Source of the DNA: CAZSWR01 sp964610885
GTDB taxonomy: Bacteria > Bacteroidota > Ignavibacteria > Kapaibacteriales > UBA2268
Direction: 5' to 3'
Assembly (NCBI GenBank): GCA_964610885.1
Contig: CAZSWR010000073.1
Location: 1 to 19,381, forward strand
Length of the DNA: 19,381 nucleotides
Part shown: positions 6,107 to 14,879 of the stretch, in pieces
How positions within the stretch are numbered: position 1 is the stretch's first letter
How the letters are laid out: every line of letters starts with the position of its first letter
Program-made: the position numbers and the translations under genes
The notes under the pieces: model-generated
Database searches by the model: none
Told to the model about the DNA's origin: nothing
The model's input: the letters and a program-made list of their open reading frames with translations, nothing else

Positions 6107-7752
6107 TTTGTGGTGCAATTCTTCTTGTAGAATTCGATAAGGCCCGAGGTGGAGCTGTCGTGCTGGCCTGCCTGGCCGCCGGGCGCGAGTTCGGGCAGGA
6201 TCTTGCTTGCGAGCTGCTTGCCCAATTCCACTCCCCATTGGTCGAACGAGTTAATCCGCCAGACTATTCCCTGGACGAACACTTTGAGTTCGTAGGCTGC
6301 CAGCAGCTCGCCCAGCGCGTGGGGCGTAACCTGTTCCATAAGTATGGTGGTCGATGGGCGGTTGCCGGTAAAGACTTTGTGCGGCAGCAGGTTCTGTATG
6401 TCGATTTCGGCCATTCCGGCGCGGAGCATTTCCTCGCGAGCCGTATCGGCGGATTTGCCCAGCATAAGCGCTTCGGATTGGGCAAATAGGTTCGACATAA
6501 GAATATTATGATGATTGCCAATCTGGTTGTGCGAGCGGGCCGCGCCGATGAAATCGACAGGAATCATCTCCGTGCCTTGGTGTATCATCTGGAAAAATGA
6601 GTGTTGGGAATTGGTGCCCGCACGCCCGAAGACCGCCGCGCCGGTCGAGTACTCGGTCCGCTTGCCGAAGCGGTTCACGTATTTGCCGTTGCTTTCCATG
6701 TCCAACTGCTGGAGGTAGTCCGGCAATTTATCTAAATATTGGTCGTATGGAATGACTGCATAGCTCTTGGCGCCGAAGAAATTGATGTACCAAATGCCAA
6801 TCATGCCCATGAGCATGGGGATATTTTTCTCGAAGGGCGCACTTCGGAAGTGCAAGTCCATGGAATGGGCGCCTGAGAGCATTTCCAGAAAGTTGTCCAT
6901 GCCGACGTACAGAGCCAACGACAGGCCGATTGCCGACCAAACCGAGTAGCGGCCGCCCACGAAATCCCAGAATTCAAACATGTTTTCGCGGCCGATTCCA
7001 AACTCCGTTACGGCCTTTTCGTTCGTCGAAATCGCGATGAAATGGCTTGATATATCTTTTTCTTTCATTCCAGACCGGAGGAACCAATCGCGTGCGGAAT
7101 GCGCGTTTGTCATGGTCTCCTGCGTGGTAAATGTTTTCGACGAGATCAGGAAGAGAGTGGTTTTAGGGTTTAGTTTCTTTAGAACTTCGCTGAGGTGTGT
7201 CCCGTCCACGTTCGAGACGAAATGCACGGCGAGGCCTTTTTTGGCGTATGGTTTCAACGCTTCGGCGCACATTGCAGGCCCCAGGTCCGAGCCGCCGATG
7301 CCGATATTGACAATGTCGGTGAAGCGTTTGCCCGTGGCGCCCTTCGTCCGGCCCGAGTGGAAGCGTTCGCAGAAATCAGACATTTTGTCCAAAACAGCAT
7401 TGATGCGCGGCATGACGTCTGCGCCGTCCACGTGGACCGGTTGGCCCGAGCGGTTGCGCAGCGCTGTGTGCAGCACGGCTCTGTTTTCGGTGAAGTTGAT
7501 TTTCTCGCCGCAGAACATTTTTTCGATCCATTGGGGCAGTTCGGATTTCTCGGCCAGGTTCCGCAACAGGGCCAGAGTGCCATCGGTTATAAGGTTTTTC
7601 GAAAAATCGAACAGCATCGAATCTTGCTGGACCGAGAGATTTTCAAATCGCTTTTCATCTTTCGCGAACAGGTCGGCGATACTGGCGTCTTTCATTGATT
7701 CGTAATGCTCCAAGAGCGCATTCCATTCGGGCGAATTCGTTAGTTTCGGCAT
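6100..7752 (-). CDS. pgi: Glucose-6-phosphate isomerase
   Basis: The 550-aa product interconverts glucose 6-phosphate and fructose 6-phosphate in the cytoplasm (glycolysis and gluconeogenesis). Length matches the bacterial type-I enzyme. Both family signatures are present: DFVGGRYSVWSAIGL near 263-277 and WRINSFDQWGVELGKQ near 498-513. So are the sugar-phosphate binding strand NIGIGGSDLGP (149-159) and residues corresponding to the known catalytic Glu, His and Lys (E353 in MESNGK, H384 in NSQHSFF, K512 in ELGKQL). The start is supported by GGAG at 7759-7762, six bases before the ATG. The gene follows the hybrid-kinase pair on the same strand after 173 bases and is probably a separate unit. 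The extreme C-terminus overlaps a direct repeat (6091-6106). Confidence 0.97.
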   Translation of the reverse strand: MPKLTNSPEWNALLEHYESMKDASIADLFAKDEKRFENLSVQQDSMLFDFSKNLITDGTLALLRNLAEKSELPQWIEKMFCGEKINFTENRAVLHTALRNRSGQPVHVDGADVMPRINAVLDKMSDFCERFHSGRTKGATGKRFTDIVNIGIGGSDLGPAMCAEALKPYAKKGLAVHFVSNVDGTHLSEVLKKLNPKTTLFLISSKTFTTQETMTNAHSARDWFLRSGMKEKDISSHFIAISTNEKAVTEFGIGRENMFEFWDFVGGRYSVWSAIGLSLALYVGMDNFLEMLSGAHSMDLHFRSAPFEKNIPMLMGMIGIWYINFFGAKSYAVIPYDQYLDKLPDYLQQLDMESNGKYVNRFGKRTEYSTGAAVFGRAGTNSQHSFFQMIHQGTEMIPVDFIGAARSHNQIGNHHNILMSNLFAQSEALMLGKSADTAREEMLRAGMAEIDIQNLLPHKVFTGNRPSTTILMEQVTPHALGELLAAYELKVFVQGIVWRINSFDQWGVELGKQLASKILPELAPGGQAGQHDSSTSGLIEFYKKNCTTNV

Positions 7753-7791
7753 TTATAGCTCCATTTATTTCATTAATTATCTGGCGAAACA

Positions 7792-7821
7792 GCCCAAAGC
7801 AAACAGCTTTCATCTTTGGGC
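7792..7821. repeat. Hairpin in the pgi upstream region
   Basis: GCCCAAAG (7792-7799) and CTTTGGGC (7814-7821) can pair over a 14-base loop that itself contains AAAGC/GCTTT. It may be a structured leader of pgi or a weak transcript end for the kinase operon; there is no T-run. Confidence 0.4.
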
Positions 7822-7849
7822 AAATCGATATTTACAGTAACAAAAGATA

Positions 7850-7925
7850 ATTATTTAGGAAAATGATTGTTTGATCATCTTTCCGTTCATCGTTGCGCTG
7901 CCGCATAAAAAAGTGCTATCAGCAA
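7850..7925. repeat. Dispersed repeat, copy B
   Basis: This is the shorter copy of the element at 5724-5820, with shared blocks ATTATTTAGG, AGGAAAATGA, ATCTTTCC and TTGCGCTGCC. It abuts the stop codon of the hybrid kinase gene. Its right end holds the hairpin at 7907-7924, at the same place where copy A has a hairpin. Confidence 0.6.
7907..7924 (-). terminator. Weak intrinsic terminator after the kinase operon
   Basis: On the minus strand TGCT-GAT-AGCA is followed by C and six Ts directly after the kinase stop codon. The stem is only four base pairs, so termination would be modest. Confidence 0.35.
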
Positions 7926-10856
7926 CTATTGAATATAATCGCCAATGGATTTCTTCAGGTCTTTGAGTTCGATCGGTTTGGCCAAGTATCCGTTGCAGCC
8001 GGAGGCGATGGCTTTCTCGCGGTCGCCCGCCATTGCGAAAGCCGTAATGGCCACGATTGGCAGGTTCGGATACAAGGCCCGGATTTTCCTCGTGGCTTCG
8101 TATCCGTCCATAACGGGCATTTTCATGTCCATCAATACGAAAGAAATGTCGTTATTCACCATTGCGATTTCGAGTGCTTCCTTGCCGTTTGCGGCGTAGA
8201 GGATTTCGCATTTGACCAATCGGTTTAGCATACGGTTCAGCAGCAAGTAGTTCACGGCGTCGTCCTCTGCGATAAGCACTTTATAGGTTGTATTAGTTGA
8301 TTCGTTCATTGTGTTTGGTTCTTTGGTTTCTTCTTTGGATTTGTTTTCGATTTGGGCCGGCTGAGCGCTTTTTTTATCGATCGAAAATATGAATTTTGTA
8401 CCTTTGCCCGGTTCGGATTCGGCCCTGATTTCGCCATGGAGCAGGTCTATGAAGCCCTTGCAAATGGAAAGCCCAAGGCCAGTGCCGCCATATTTCATTC
8501 CTGTCTCGAAGCTCTCCTGTTGGAAACGTTGATACATACGTTGTTTGAAATGCTCGGGGATACCGATGCCGGAATCTTCGACAAAGAATTCCACCTTTGT
8601 GATCAGGTCTCTGAATCCGATTCGGATGAAGCCATTGTCGGTAAATTTTACCGAGTTGCCGATAAGGTTATTGAAAACCTGATATATCAGCCTCTCGTCT
8701 GTGTATGCGACTGTAGTTGCGTCCGGCGGTTCCATGCTAAAGCTGAATTCGACGTTTTTGCGCTCCACGATCGGTTTGAAGAATTTGTACAAGTCCTTAA
8801 GCAATTCGTTCAGGTTGACGTCGCGCTTCTTGACTTCGATTTGCCCGGCTTCGATTTTCGATAGGTCGATCACATTATTGATCAAGTCCAAAAGCCTTTT
8901 GCCGCTTTGCTGAATGATTTGTGCATATTCGATTCGGTCTTGGTTTGCAATTTCTTCGTCGGCCAGGAACTGCGCGAAGCCTATGATGCCATTCATCGGC
9001 GTGCGTATCTCGTGGGACATATTGGCCAGGAAAGTCGATTTGAGCGCGTCGTTTTCTTCGGCTCGTTCTTTGGCGGCGATCAGTTCTTCGTTGTATCGTT
9101 TCAATTCGACTTCGGCCGCTTTGACTTGTGTTATATCCTCGAATGCGATCCCGACTCCGCCCGTTGGCACCGAAAACGCGATCAACCTGAGAGTGAAATC
9201 AAGGCTGCCGGACGAGTATTTAAATTCATCAAGGTCGAATCTTTGGCCTGTGCGGGCCACTTTGATAAATTGGTCGAGCAAACCGTTTCGTTCGATAAAT
9301 GGAAACAGTTCGAGGATCGAACGGCCGATACTCTTCTCGATATGAATTCTTGCAATCGATTCGGCGGCGAGATTCCCGCGCGTCAGGAGTAATTGCTCAG
9401 GTTCTTCGTATCGGAAGATGAGCAGGCCCGAAGGAATGGAGTCTATGATTTCCGAGAGGGTCTGGTTGGCCACTTCGATGCGCTCCTGAGCCTCTTTTAT
9501 CTCTGTTATATCGAAACAAGTGCCAATGTAGCCGGCAAATTCTCCGTCGATATCGAAGAAAGGCCTGCCTATATCATTAATCCAACGGTATTCACCGCTT
9601 TTGTGGCGCAACCTGTAATACATTTGGAAGGGGAGCCTCTTGTCAAAATGTTCGATGTATGTATTGTAGCAATACGAAAGATCGTCGGGATGCACGCCCT
9701 CGGCCCATCCGTCTCCGTTTTCTTCGGCCAGTGTGCGACCCGTGAAATCCAACCAAGTTTTATTAAAGTAATTGCACTTGCCGTCGGTTCCTGCGCGCCA
9801 GATCATGGCTGGGAACTCCTCGAAGAGCTGCAAATAGTAATCGCGGGCCTTGACAATTGTCGCCTCGTCGGATTTGCTCTTGCTGATGTCTTCGATGTAG
9901 CCTTCCAATTCTATGGGTTTGCCGGAGGAGTCAAAAACTGCTTGGCCAATGTCAAGAATCCATTTCCAGTCGCCATTTTTTTTCCTGAGGCGGTATTCGA
10001 TTTGGTATTTTGTTTTTGTATCGATTGATTTTATGACTTCGAATTCCACAATGGGCGCGTCGTCTGGATGAATTATCGAAGCGAAAGATGCTTGCCGGTT
10101 CAAAACGAGTTCTGCGGCTTCGTAGCCAATGATCGATTGGACGGCCGCGCTCATGTATGTCATGGTCCAATCGGCATCAATAAGGCACCTGTAGGAAATT
10201 CCTCGGGAGAAGTCCGAAATGATTCGGTTTCTGATCACGTCTTCCGGCAGTCCGATTTGTGCGGCGCTGGTTGCCGCTAAGCGCAAGTCCATGGCTATTT
10301 TGCAAGAAATACGATTCGCAATCAGTTTCAATAGCCTCTGGTCCTCGCCCGTGAGAGCTTCCTCGGTTTCCGAGAAAATGCTTAGAATGCCGTATCTTTT
10401 ATTGGCTGCGGCCAGTGGCAGAGACAGGCAGAAGCGAGCATTCAATTCTTCTGACTTCGGGCAGGATACCGTTTCGCCGTTGTCGCCAAGTTTCAGCGAC
10501 AGAAGCTGAAGGTTTGTTTTGTCCATTTTGCCGATAACAGGGCAGGTGACGTATTGGTCGGATTCGGCCGAGTAATTGGAATCGCAGATCACCGAATGCG
10601 ATGAATTGTACCGGAAGAGAACTCTTTCAGTGTCGTCCCATAGTTCGATGCAAGCAAAAGAAAAGTCCCCAATCGTTACGGCGCTGTCGCAAACGAACCG
10701 AGCAAGCCTTTCGGTTGTCATGTCGCAGGTGTGGGAGTATTCGATTATCTCGAGCCATTCGAGCGCCCCGGTCTTGGGGCCTGCCGAATCAGCGCTTGAT
10801 GTTTCGTCAGTCAAATCTGCTATATTTGTGTTCTTTTCTTCCATCATTTCGGGCAT
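7926..10856 (-). CDS. Soluble hybrid histidine kinase (GAF-PAS-PAS-PAS-HisKA-HATPase-REC)
   Basis: The 976-aa protein has no membrane helix. In order: a GAF-like domain (about 30-190), three PAS domains (about 215-328, 335-455 and 460-580; PAS 1 and 2 end in the usual EDISKSK / FDITEIK linkers), a short coiled coil, HisKA with H615 (FLANMSHEIRTP), HATPase_c with N734 (NNLIGNSVKFT) and DSGIGIP at 761-767, a polar linker, and a receiver domain with D865/D866, phospho-acceptor D910 (LMDMKMP), T938 and K960. All key residues are intact, so autophosphorylation and transfer to its own receiver are expected. It follows the upstream kinase by 21 bases (one operon). No DNA-binding output is fused. A TAG lies three codons ahead of the ATG, and no clear ribosome binding site precedes it. 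Confidence 0.93.
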   Translation of the reverse strand: MPEMMEEKNTNIADLTDETSSADSAGPKTGALEWLEIIEYSHTCDMTTERLARFVCDSAVTIGDFSFACIELWDDTERVLFRYNSSHSVICDSNYSAESDQYVTCPVIGKMDKTNLQLLSLKLGDNGETVSCPKSEELNARFCLSLPLAAANKRYGILSIFSETEEALTGEDQRLLKLIANRISCKIAMDLRLAATSAAQIGLPEDVIRNRIISDFSRGISYRCLIDADWTMTYMSAAVQSIIGYEAAELVLNRQASFASIIHPDDAPIVEFEVIKSIDTKTKYQIEYRLRKKNGDWKWILDIGQAVFDSSGKPIELEGYIEDISKSKSDEATIVKARDYYLQLFEEFPAMIWRAGTDGKCNYFNKTWLDFTGRTLAEENGDGWAEGVHPDDLSYCYNTYIEHFDKRLPFQMYYRLRHKSGEYRWINDIGRPFFDIDGEFAGYIGTCFDITEIKEAQERIEVANQTLSEIIDSIPSGLLIFRYEEPEQLLLTRGNLAAESIARIHIEKSIGRSILELFPFIERNGLLDQFIKVARTGQRFDLDEFKYSSGSLDFTLRLIAFSVPTGGVGIAFEDITQVKAAEVELKRYNEELIAAKERAEENDALKSTFLANMSHEIRTPMNGIIGFAQFLADEEIANQDRIEYAQIIQQSGKRLLDLINNVIDLSKIEAGQIEVKKRDVNLNELLKDLYKFFKPIVERKNVEFSFSMEPPDATTVAYTDERLIYQVFNNLIGNSVKFTDNGFIRIGFRDLITKVEFFVEDSGIGIPEHFKQRMYQRFQQESFETGMKYGGTGLGLSICKGFIDLLHGEIRAESEPGKGTKFIFSIDKKSAQPAQIENKSKEETKEPNTMNESTNTTYKVLIAEDDAVNYLLLNRMLNRLVKCEILYAANGKEALEIAMVNNDISFVLMDMKMPVMDGYEATRKIRALYPNLPIVAITAFAMAGDREKAIASGCNGYLAKPIELKDLKKSIGDYIQ

Positions 10857-10877
10857 GAGGGGATGCTACTGATTTGT

Positions 10878-13136
10878 TTAGTTAAAAGTCCTAAGTAGCA
10901 AAAGCAATTCGCCGGCATCGATCGGCTTTGAAATATAGTCATTGAATCCCATTGCGATTGCTTTGTCTCTGTCGGAATTCGAGGCGTAGGCAGTAACGGC
11001 AATAGCAGGAATCCTTGGGGCGAACTCGCGAATTCTGCGTAGGGTTTCGAACCCATCGATACCAGGCATCTTGATGTCGAGCAGTATGCAGGCAAAATCT
11101 GAGGATTGGTGCAGCATATCGATCGCCGAGAATCCACTTTCAGCCCAAATGAATTCGAAATCGAGTTCTTTTCTTGTGATATATTTTATTAGCGTAACGT
11201 TGTCCTGATTGTCGTCCACGACGAGGATTCTCTTGCTGGGTTTGCGCTCTATCATTAAGTCCTTGGGCGCTGATTCTTCGGGATAGGATTCGGCATCGTG
11301 CGCGATGGGCAAGCGGAAAGAAATGTTAGTGCCGGAGTGCTTGTCGGATTGGATCTCGATAGTGCCATTGCATAGCTTAATCAATCCATCGACAATCGTA
11401 AGCCCAAGGCCGGCGCCGTCGAATGGGCGGGAAATTGAATTGTCTTCTTGATTGAATCGTAGGAACATCTTGTCGATTGCTTCGGGGTGCATACCGACGC
11501 CCGTGTCCGATACGAAGAATTCGAATCCTGCGTCCGAGTACCGGTATCCGAAGCTGATATTTCCGGTTTTAGTGAATTTGACTGCGTTGTCCAAAAGCTG
11601 AATGAAGATTTTCCGGATGATTTGTTCGTCTGCGGATACAATGCTTTCCTCGTCTTGCAAGTCGTAATCAAACGACAATGCAACGTTATCGGAATCGATT
11701 TTCGGCACGTATGCAAAATACAGGTTCAGCAAAACGCTATTTAAATAGAATCTTCGATTCTGGACGTGCATCTGTCCTGCCTCGATTGTCGAGACGTCGA
11801 TCATGTTTTCGACTAATGAAATAAGCCTGTCCGAGCCTCTGTTCAGTAGCGAAACGTATTCGGCGCGAGTGAAATGGTCTAAGTCTGGATTGACGAGCAG
11901 TTTCGAGAAGCCGACGATTGAGTTCAAGGGCGTGCGGAATTCGTGGGACATATTGGCAAGGAATGCCGTCTTGAGTTTCTCGCTTTCCTCGGCTTTTTCC
12001 TTGGCCCGAATCAATTCCCTTTCCACTTTGATCCGGTCCGAGATGTCCCTTGCGGCGTGGATGAGCAGGTCTTTGTTCTTTCGCGTTTTCCATTCCAGCC
12101 AGATGTACGAACCGTCTTTCCTCGAGAAACGCGAGACGAAAACAGCGGTTTCATCTCCTTCGCTCAGATCCTTCAGGCACCCCTCGGCGCGTGGAGAATC
12201 ATCGGAATGAATAAAGGAAATCATGTTGCGGTTAAGCATTTCATTTTCGTGGAATCCGGTTGTCTGTTCCCATTGTTTGCTGATTCGTTTGAATATTCCC
12301 TTCGGATCGGTAACGCAGAACAGGTCGAGCGCAGTGGTGAAGAAGACGTCGAGTTCCCGTGTTTTGGCCTGAAGCTCTTTGACCATTGCTATACGGCCGG
12401 TTATGTCTTCCAACTCGGTTATGAAATAATGCGATTGGCTGTCGGAATCCCGTACGATCGAAACATATAGATTGGCCCAGAAAACCGAACCATCCTTTTT
12501 GATAAACCTTTTTGTAATGTTGTACGAAGAAATATCGCCGGATTTCAAATCGCTGATCAGTTGGTTGTCGATTCCGTAATCTTCTTCATAAGTTAGTTCA
12601 TGTATCGTTTTCTGAATTAATTCATCTTCGGAAAAACCTGAGAGTTTGCAAAGGGCTTGGTTAACCTTCATCCATTCGCCCGAGTCCGAAAGGAGCGCTT
12701 TGCCTATTGATGAACTATCGAAGGCCACTTGGAACCTTTTCTCGAAATCCTTCAGCGTCAATTCCGCACTCACCTTTGGGGTGGCGTCCCGGGTGTAGCC
12801 TTTGATGCCAATCAGGCGCCCTTCGGGGTCGAAGACAGGAAATTTTTCGGTAAGCACCCACATTTTTGTATCCGAGAATTGGTCCTCTGATTCGTAGCGC
12901 ACCGGTTTTCCGGTTTCCAAGACTTCGCGATCCGTTCTGTCGATCACTTCAAATAATGTGCTATCAAAAAGGACTTCGTCGGTTTGGCCCAGAATTCGAT
13001 CCCGTTCCACCTTGCATTTGCGGCAAAATGTATCGTTAACGAATCTGTATCTAAACTCTAAATCCTTGAAATAGACAGAAGTTTCTTCGTTGTTAATAAC
13101 TTCATTCAGGAACCAATTATCAGAATAATCAGTCAT
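10878..13136 (-). CDS. Soluble hybrid histidine kinase (PAS-PAS-PAS-HisKA-HATPase-REC)
   Basis: The 752-aa protein is cytoplasmic, without membrane segments. Three PAS domains (about 5-120, 128-250 and 255-370) are followed by a coiled coil, HisKA with H398 (FLANMSHEFRTP), HATPase_c with N517 (QLLDNAVKFT), DTGVGM at 544 and GAGLGLTIV, and a receiver with D641/D642, phospho-acceptor D687 (LLDIKMP) and K738. The first PAS carries a CRKC pair (C38, C41) that could bind a metal or sense redox, but this is speculative. It is the first of two kinases 21 bases apart and lies 94 bases after xseA. A GGG-containing purine run about nine bases before the ATG is a fair ribosome binding site. The signal and downstream partner are unknown. 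Confidence 0.93.
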   Translation of the reverse strand: MTDYSDNWFLNEVINNEETSVYFKDLEFRYRFVNDTFCRKCKVERDRILGQTDEVLFDSTLFEVIDRTDREVLETGKPVRYESEDQFSDTKMWVLTEKFPVFDPEGRLIGIKGYTRDATPKVSAELTLKDFEKRFQVAFDSSSIGKALLSDSGEWMKVNQALCKLSGFSEDELIQKTIHELTYEEDYGIDNQLISDLKSGDISSYNITKRFIKKDGSVFWANLYVSIVRDSDSQSHYFITELEDITGRIAMVKELQAKTRELDVFFTTALDLFCVTDPKGIFKRISKQWEQTTGFHENEMLNRNMISFIHSDDSPRAEGCLKDLSEGDETAVFVSRFSRKDGSYIWLEWKTRKNKDLLIHAARDISDRIKVERELIRAKEKAEESEKLKTAFLANMSHEFRTPLNSIVGFSKLLVNPDLDHFTRAEYVSLLNRGSDRLISLVENMIDVSTIEAGQMHVQNRRFYLNSVLLNLYFAYVPKIDSDNVALSFDYDLQDEESIVSADEQIIRKIFIQLLDNAVKFTKTGNISFGYRYSDAGFEFFVSDTGVGMHPEAIDKMFLRFNQEDNSISRPFDGAGLGLTIVDGLIKLCNGTIEIQSDKHSGTNISFRLPIAHDAESYPEESAPKDLMIERKPSKRILVVDDNQDNVTLIKYITRKELDFEFIWAESGFSAIDMLHQSSDFACILLDIKMPGIDGFETLRRIREFAPRIPAIAVTAYASNSDRDKAIAMGFNDYISKPIDAGELLLLLRTFN

Positions 13137-13230
13137 CGCGTTTTCCCTTTTTGATTCGGAGGTACAAAGACCTTTTTTACCGTTAACCTCTTAGTAATGA
13201 TAACGAATAAGTCTCAGATTATTATTGTAT

Positions 13231-14427
13231 TCAATAATTCTTTTTGACATTTTTCACATCGACTTGGGCGATTTCCATTTGCCTGACGATTGACAAATCC
13301 TCCATGCCCTCCACCGATTCGGAATTGCCAACGTACCTGCCGCCCGTTTGCAGCAGGGCATATCCACGCTCCAGTGGGGCTTTGGGGTCGAGCGACCGGA
13401 GTATTTCGCCCGAGTGGCCCAATCGCATCTTCTCGCGGTCGAAGCGGTTCCGCACAGCCGAGCCGATCCGTGTTTCGTATTCGTCCAGCAATCGGGCATT
13501 GTTCATCACGGTGTCCCGGACGCGCCGCACAGAATATGCGCCGGAGAATCTCTCCAAAAACTGTTTGTACTCATCGATTCTTCCTTCTATCGCATTCGTC
13601 ATTTGAGTGCGTGAGGCATCGATTCCGTCGATGATTGAATCGATAGTGTTGACAGACGCCGCTTCCGCCGCGGCCGTTGGCGTTGCGGCCCTGTAGTCGG
13701 CTACGAAGTCGGCAATGGTGAAATCGGTTTCGTGGCCCACGGCCGAAATAATCGGCGTTTGCGCAGCGGCGATGGCTCTGGCCACGGATTCCTCGTTGAA
13801 GGCCCAAAGGTCTTCGATGGAACCGCCGCCGCGGCCGACGATAATAACGTCCAAACCGAGCGCATCGAGTTCGCTGATGGATTTAACGATGTCTGCTTGG
13901 GCCTCGGCGCCCTGCACTGCGGTGGGGCGGAAATACACCTCGGCCAGCGGGAACCGGCGCTCCAGCGTGGTGAAAATATCTCGAATTGCGGCTCCGGTGC
14001 CGCTCGTGGCCACGCCCACGCGCATCGCCAATCGGGGCAGGGGCTTCTTCCGCGCGCGGTCGAAAAGGCCCTCGGCCTCCAGTTTGGCCTTGAGCTTTTC
14101 GTAGCGGGCGAAGAGGCTGCCCACTCCGGCTCGGCGCACCGAGACGCAGTCCAGGCTGTATTGGCCGCGTGGCGCATAGACGCTGATGGTGCCCTCGGCC
14201 TCCACCTGCATTCCGTCCGTTATGGCCAGATTGACGCTCCTCGAACGCCAAATGGTGCACGAGATTTGCGCGGTTTCGTCCTTCAACGTAAAATACCGAT
14301 GGCCCGAGCTGTGCGGCTTGAAGTTCGATACTTCGCCCGAGACGACCACTCGGCCGATGCCATCGCCCAAAAGCTCGGCGATTGCCGAGGTCAGCTCGGC
14401 CACTGTGAGTATTTCTTTCGATTGCAT
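13231..14427 (-). CDS. xseA: Exodeoxyribonuclease VII large subunit
   Basis: The 398-aa product is the catalytic subunit of exonuclease VII, which degrades single-stranded DNA to oligonucleotides in the cytoplasm in repair and recombination. The N-terminal OB fold (VVVSGEVSNFKPHSSGHRYF from 27, then TLKD) is followed by the nuclease domain with TGAAIRD (D150), VGRGGGSIEDLWAFNEE (R199) and SAVGHETDFTIADF (H232, D235). These match in spacing the residues described as catalytic in E. coli XseA. A coiled-coil region and the terminal PLERGYALL motif follow. It is shorter than the E. coli enzyme, as is usual outside Proteobacteria. The segment normally reading TSPTGAA is TSGTGAA here, a small deviation. 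No xseB (small subunit) is adjacent. The ribosome binding site is weak. Confidence 0.95.
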   Translation of the reverse strand: MQSKEILTVAELTSAIAELLGDGIGRVVVSGEVSNFKPHSSGHRYFTLKDETAQISCTIWRSRSVNLAITDGMQVEAEGTISVYAPRGQYSLDCVSVRRAGVGSLFARYEKLKAKLEAEGLFDRARKKPLPRLAMRVGVATSGTGAAIRDIFTTLERRFPLAEVYFRPTAVQGAEAQADIVKSISELDALGLDVIIVGRGGGSIEDLWAFNEESVARAIAAAQTPIISAVGHETDFTIADFVADYRAATPTAAAEAASVNTIDSIIDGIDASRTQMTNAIEGRIDEYKQFLERFSGAYSVRRVRDTVMNNARLLDEYETRIGSAVRNRFDREKMRLGHSGEILRSLDPKAPLERGYALLQTGGRYVGNSESVEGMEDLSIVRQMEIAQVDVKNVKKNY

Positions 14428-14549
14428 GCGTGATATTCTAAATAATTGATATTCAAATTAATTAACAATGTTGCCAAACTGATGAATTTTTGAGATTGGC
14501 GCGAGCAACTGAACGAAATTAAAAAAATATTTTTGAACGAAAAAAATTA

Positions 14550-14581
14550 TTTGGATTGAATAGGAAATTTTATTAATTTTG
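14550..14581 (+). promoter_or_regulatory. Bacteroidota-type promoter for tRNA-Asn
   Basis: TTTG (14550-14553), a 20-base spacer and TAATTTTG (14574-14581) match the -33/-7 consensus exactly. Transcription would start near 14588, about 25 bases before the mature tRNA. Confidence 0.65.
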
Positions 14582-14612
14582 AATCTCTCTTTTAGAGACG
14601 TTCTTTAAATAC

Positions 14613-14686
14613 TCCTGAGTAGCTCAGTTGGTTAGAGCATCTGACTGTTAATCAGAGGGTCCACGGTTCAAGTCCGCGCTCAGGAG
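14613..14686 (+). tRNA. tRNA-Asn (anticodon GUU)
   Basis: A full cloverleaf can be drawn in 74 bases: acceptor TCCTGAG/CTCAGGA, D arm GCTC...GAGC, anticodon stem TCTGA/TCAGA with loop CTGTTAA (anticodon GTT), a 5-base variable region, T loop TTCAAGT and discriminator G. CCA is not encoded (GCAA follows). The T stem CACGG/CCGCG has one A-C mismatch. A promoter precedes the gene and an intrinsic terminator follows it. Confidence 0.96.
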
Positions 14687-14692
14687 CAAAAC

Positions 14693-14727
14693 AAAAGCCC
14701 ATAAATCAAGTGTTTATGGGCTTTTTT
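14693..14727 (+). terminator. Intrinsic terminator of the tRNA gene
   Basis: AAAAGCCCATAAA (14693-14705) pairs with TTTATGGGCTTTT (14713-14725) over a 7-base loop and ends in six Ts. It begins seven bases after the tRNA. Confidence 0.85.
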
Positions 14728-14748
14728 GTTGTTATGCAATTAAGACTT

Positions 14749-14765
14749 GGCACACCTCCGAGGTG
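14749..14765. repeat. Truncated copy of the GGCACACCTC palindrome
   Basis: GGCACACCTC C GAGGTG matches the core of the palindrome at 4195-4225, but the outer right arm is lost and the central base is C instead of G. Confidence 0.65.
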
Positions 14766-14812
14766 AATAGCTGATATTTGAATTGCTTAAGCATACATTA
14801 ATTGTGCTTCTA

Positions 14813-14879
14813 AACCTTCCGAAGGTTAATATCTCAGAGCTTTTTGTAAATGCCTTAGTTTTAAAACCTTCGGAAGGTT
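14813..14879. repeat. Pair of AACCTTC-S-GAAGGTT palindromes
   Basis: AACCTTC C GAAGGTT (14813-14827) and AACCTTC G GAAGGTT (14865-14879) are perfect 7-bp-arm palindromes that differ only at the centre. Both are followed within ten bases by ATCTC. Their core CCT..C-S-G..AGG resembles that of the 4195 palindrome. Confidence 0.75.

Noticed and set aside
5943..6140. 65-codon plus-strand frame
   Set aside because: It runs through the GC-rich repeat, two palindromes and the end of pgi on the opposite strand, with no ribosome binding site and repeat-derived composition.
6980..7705. 241-codon plus-strand frame opposite pgi
   Set aside because: It lies wholly antisense to a well-supported pgi with intact active-site motifs, and its translation shows no recognisable domain.
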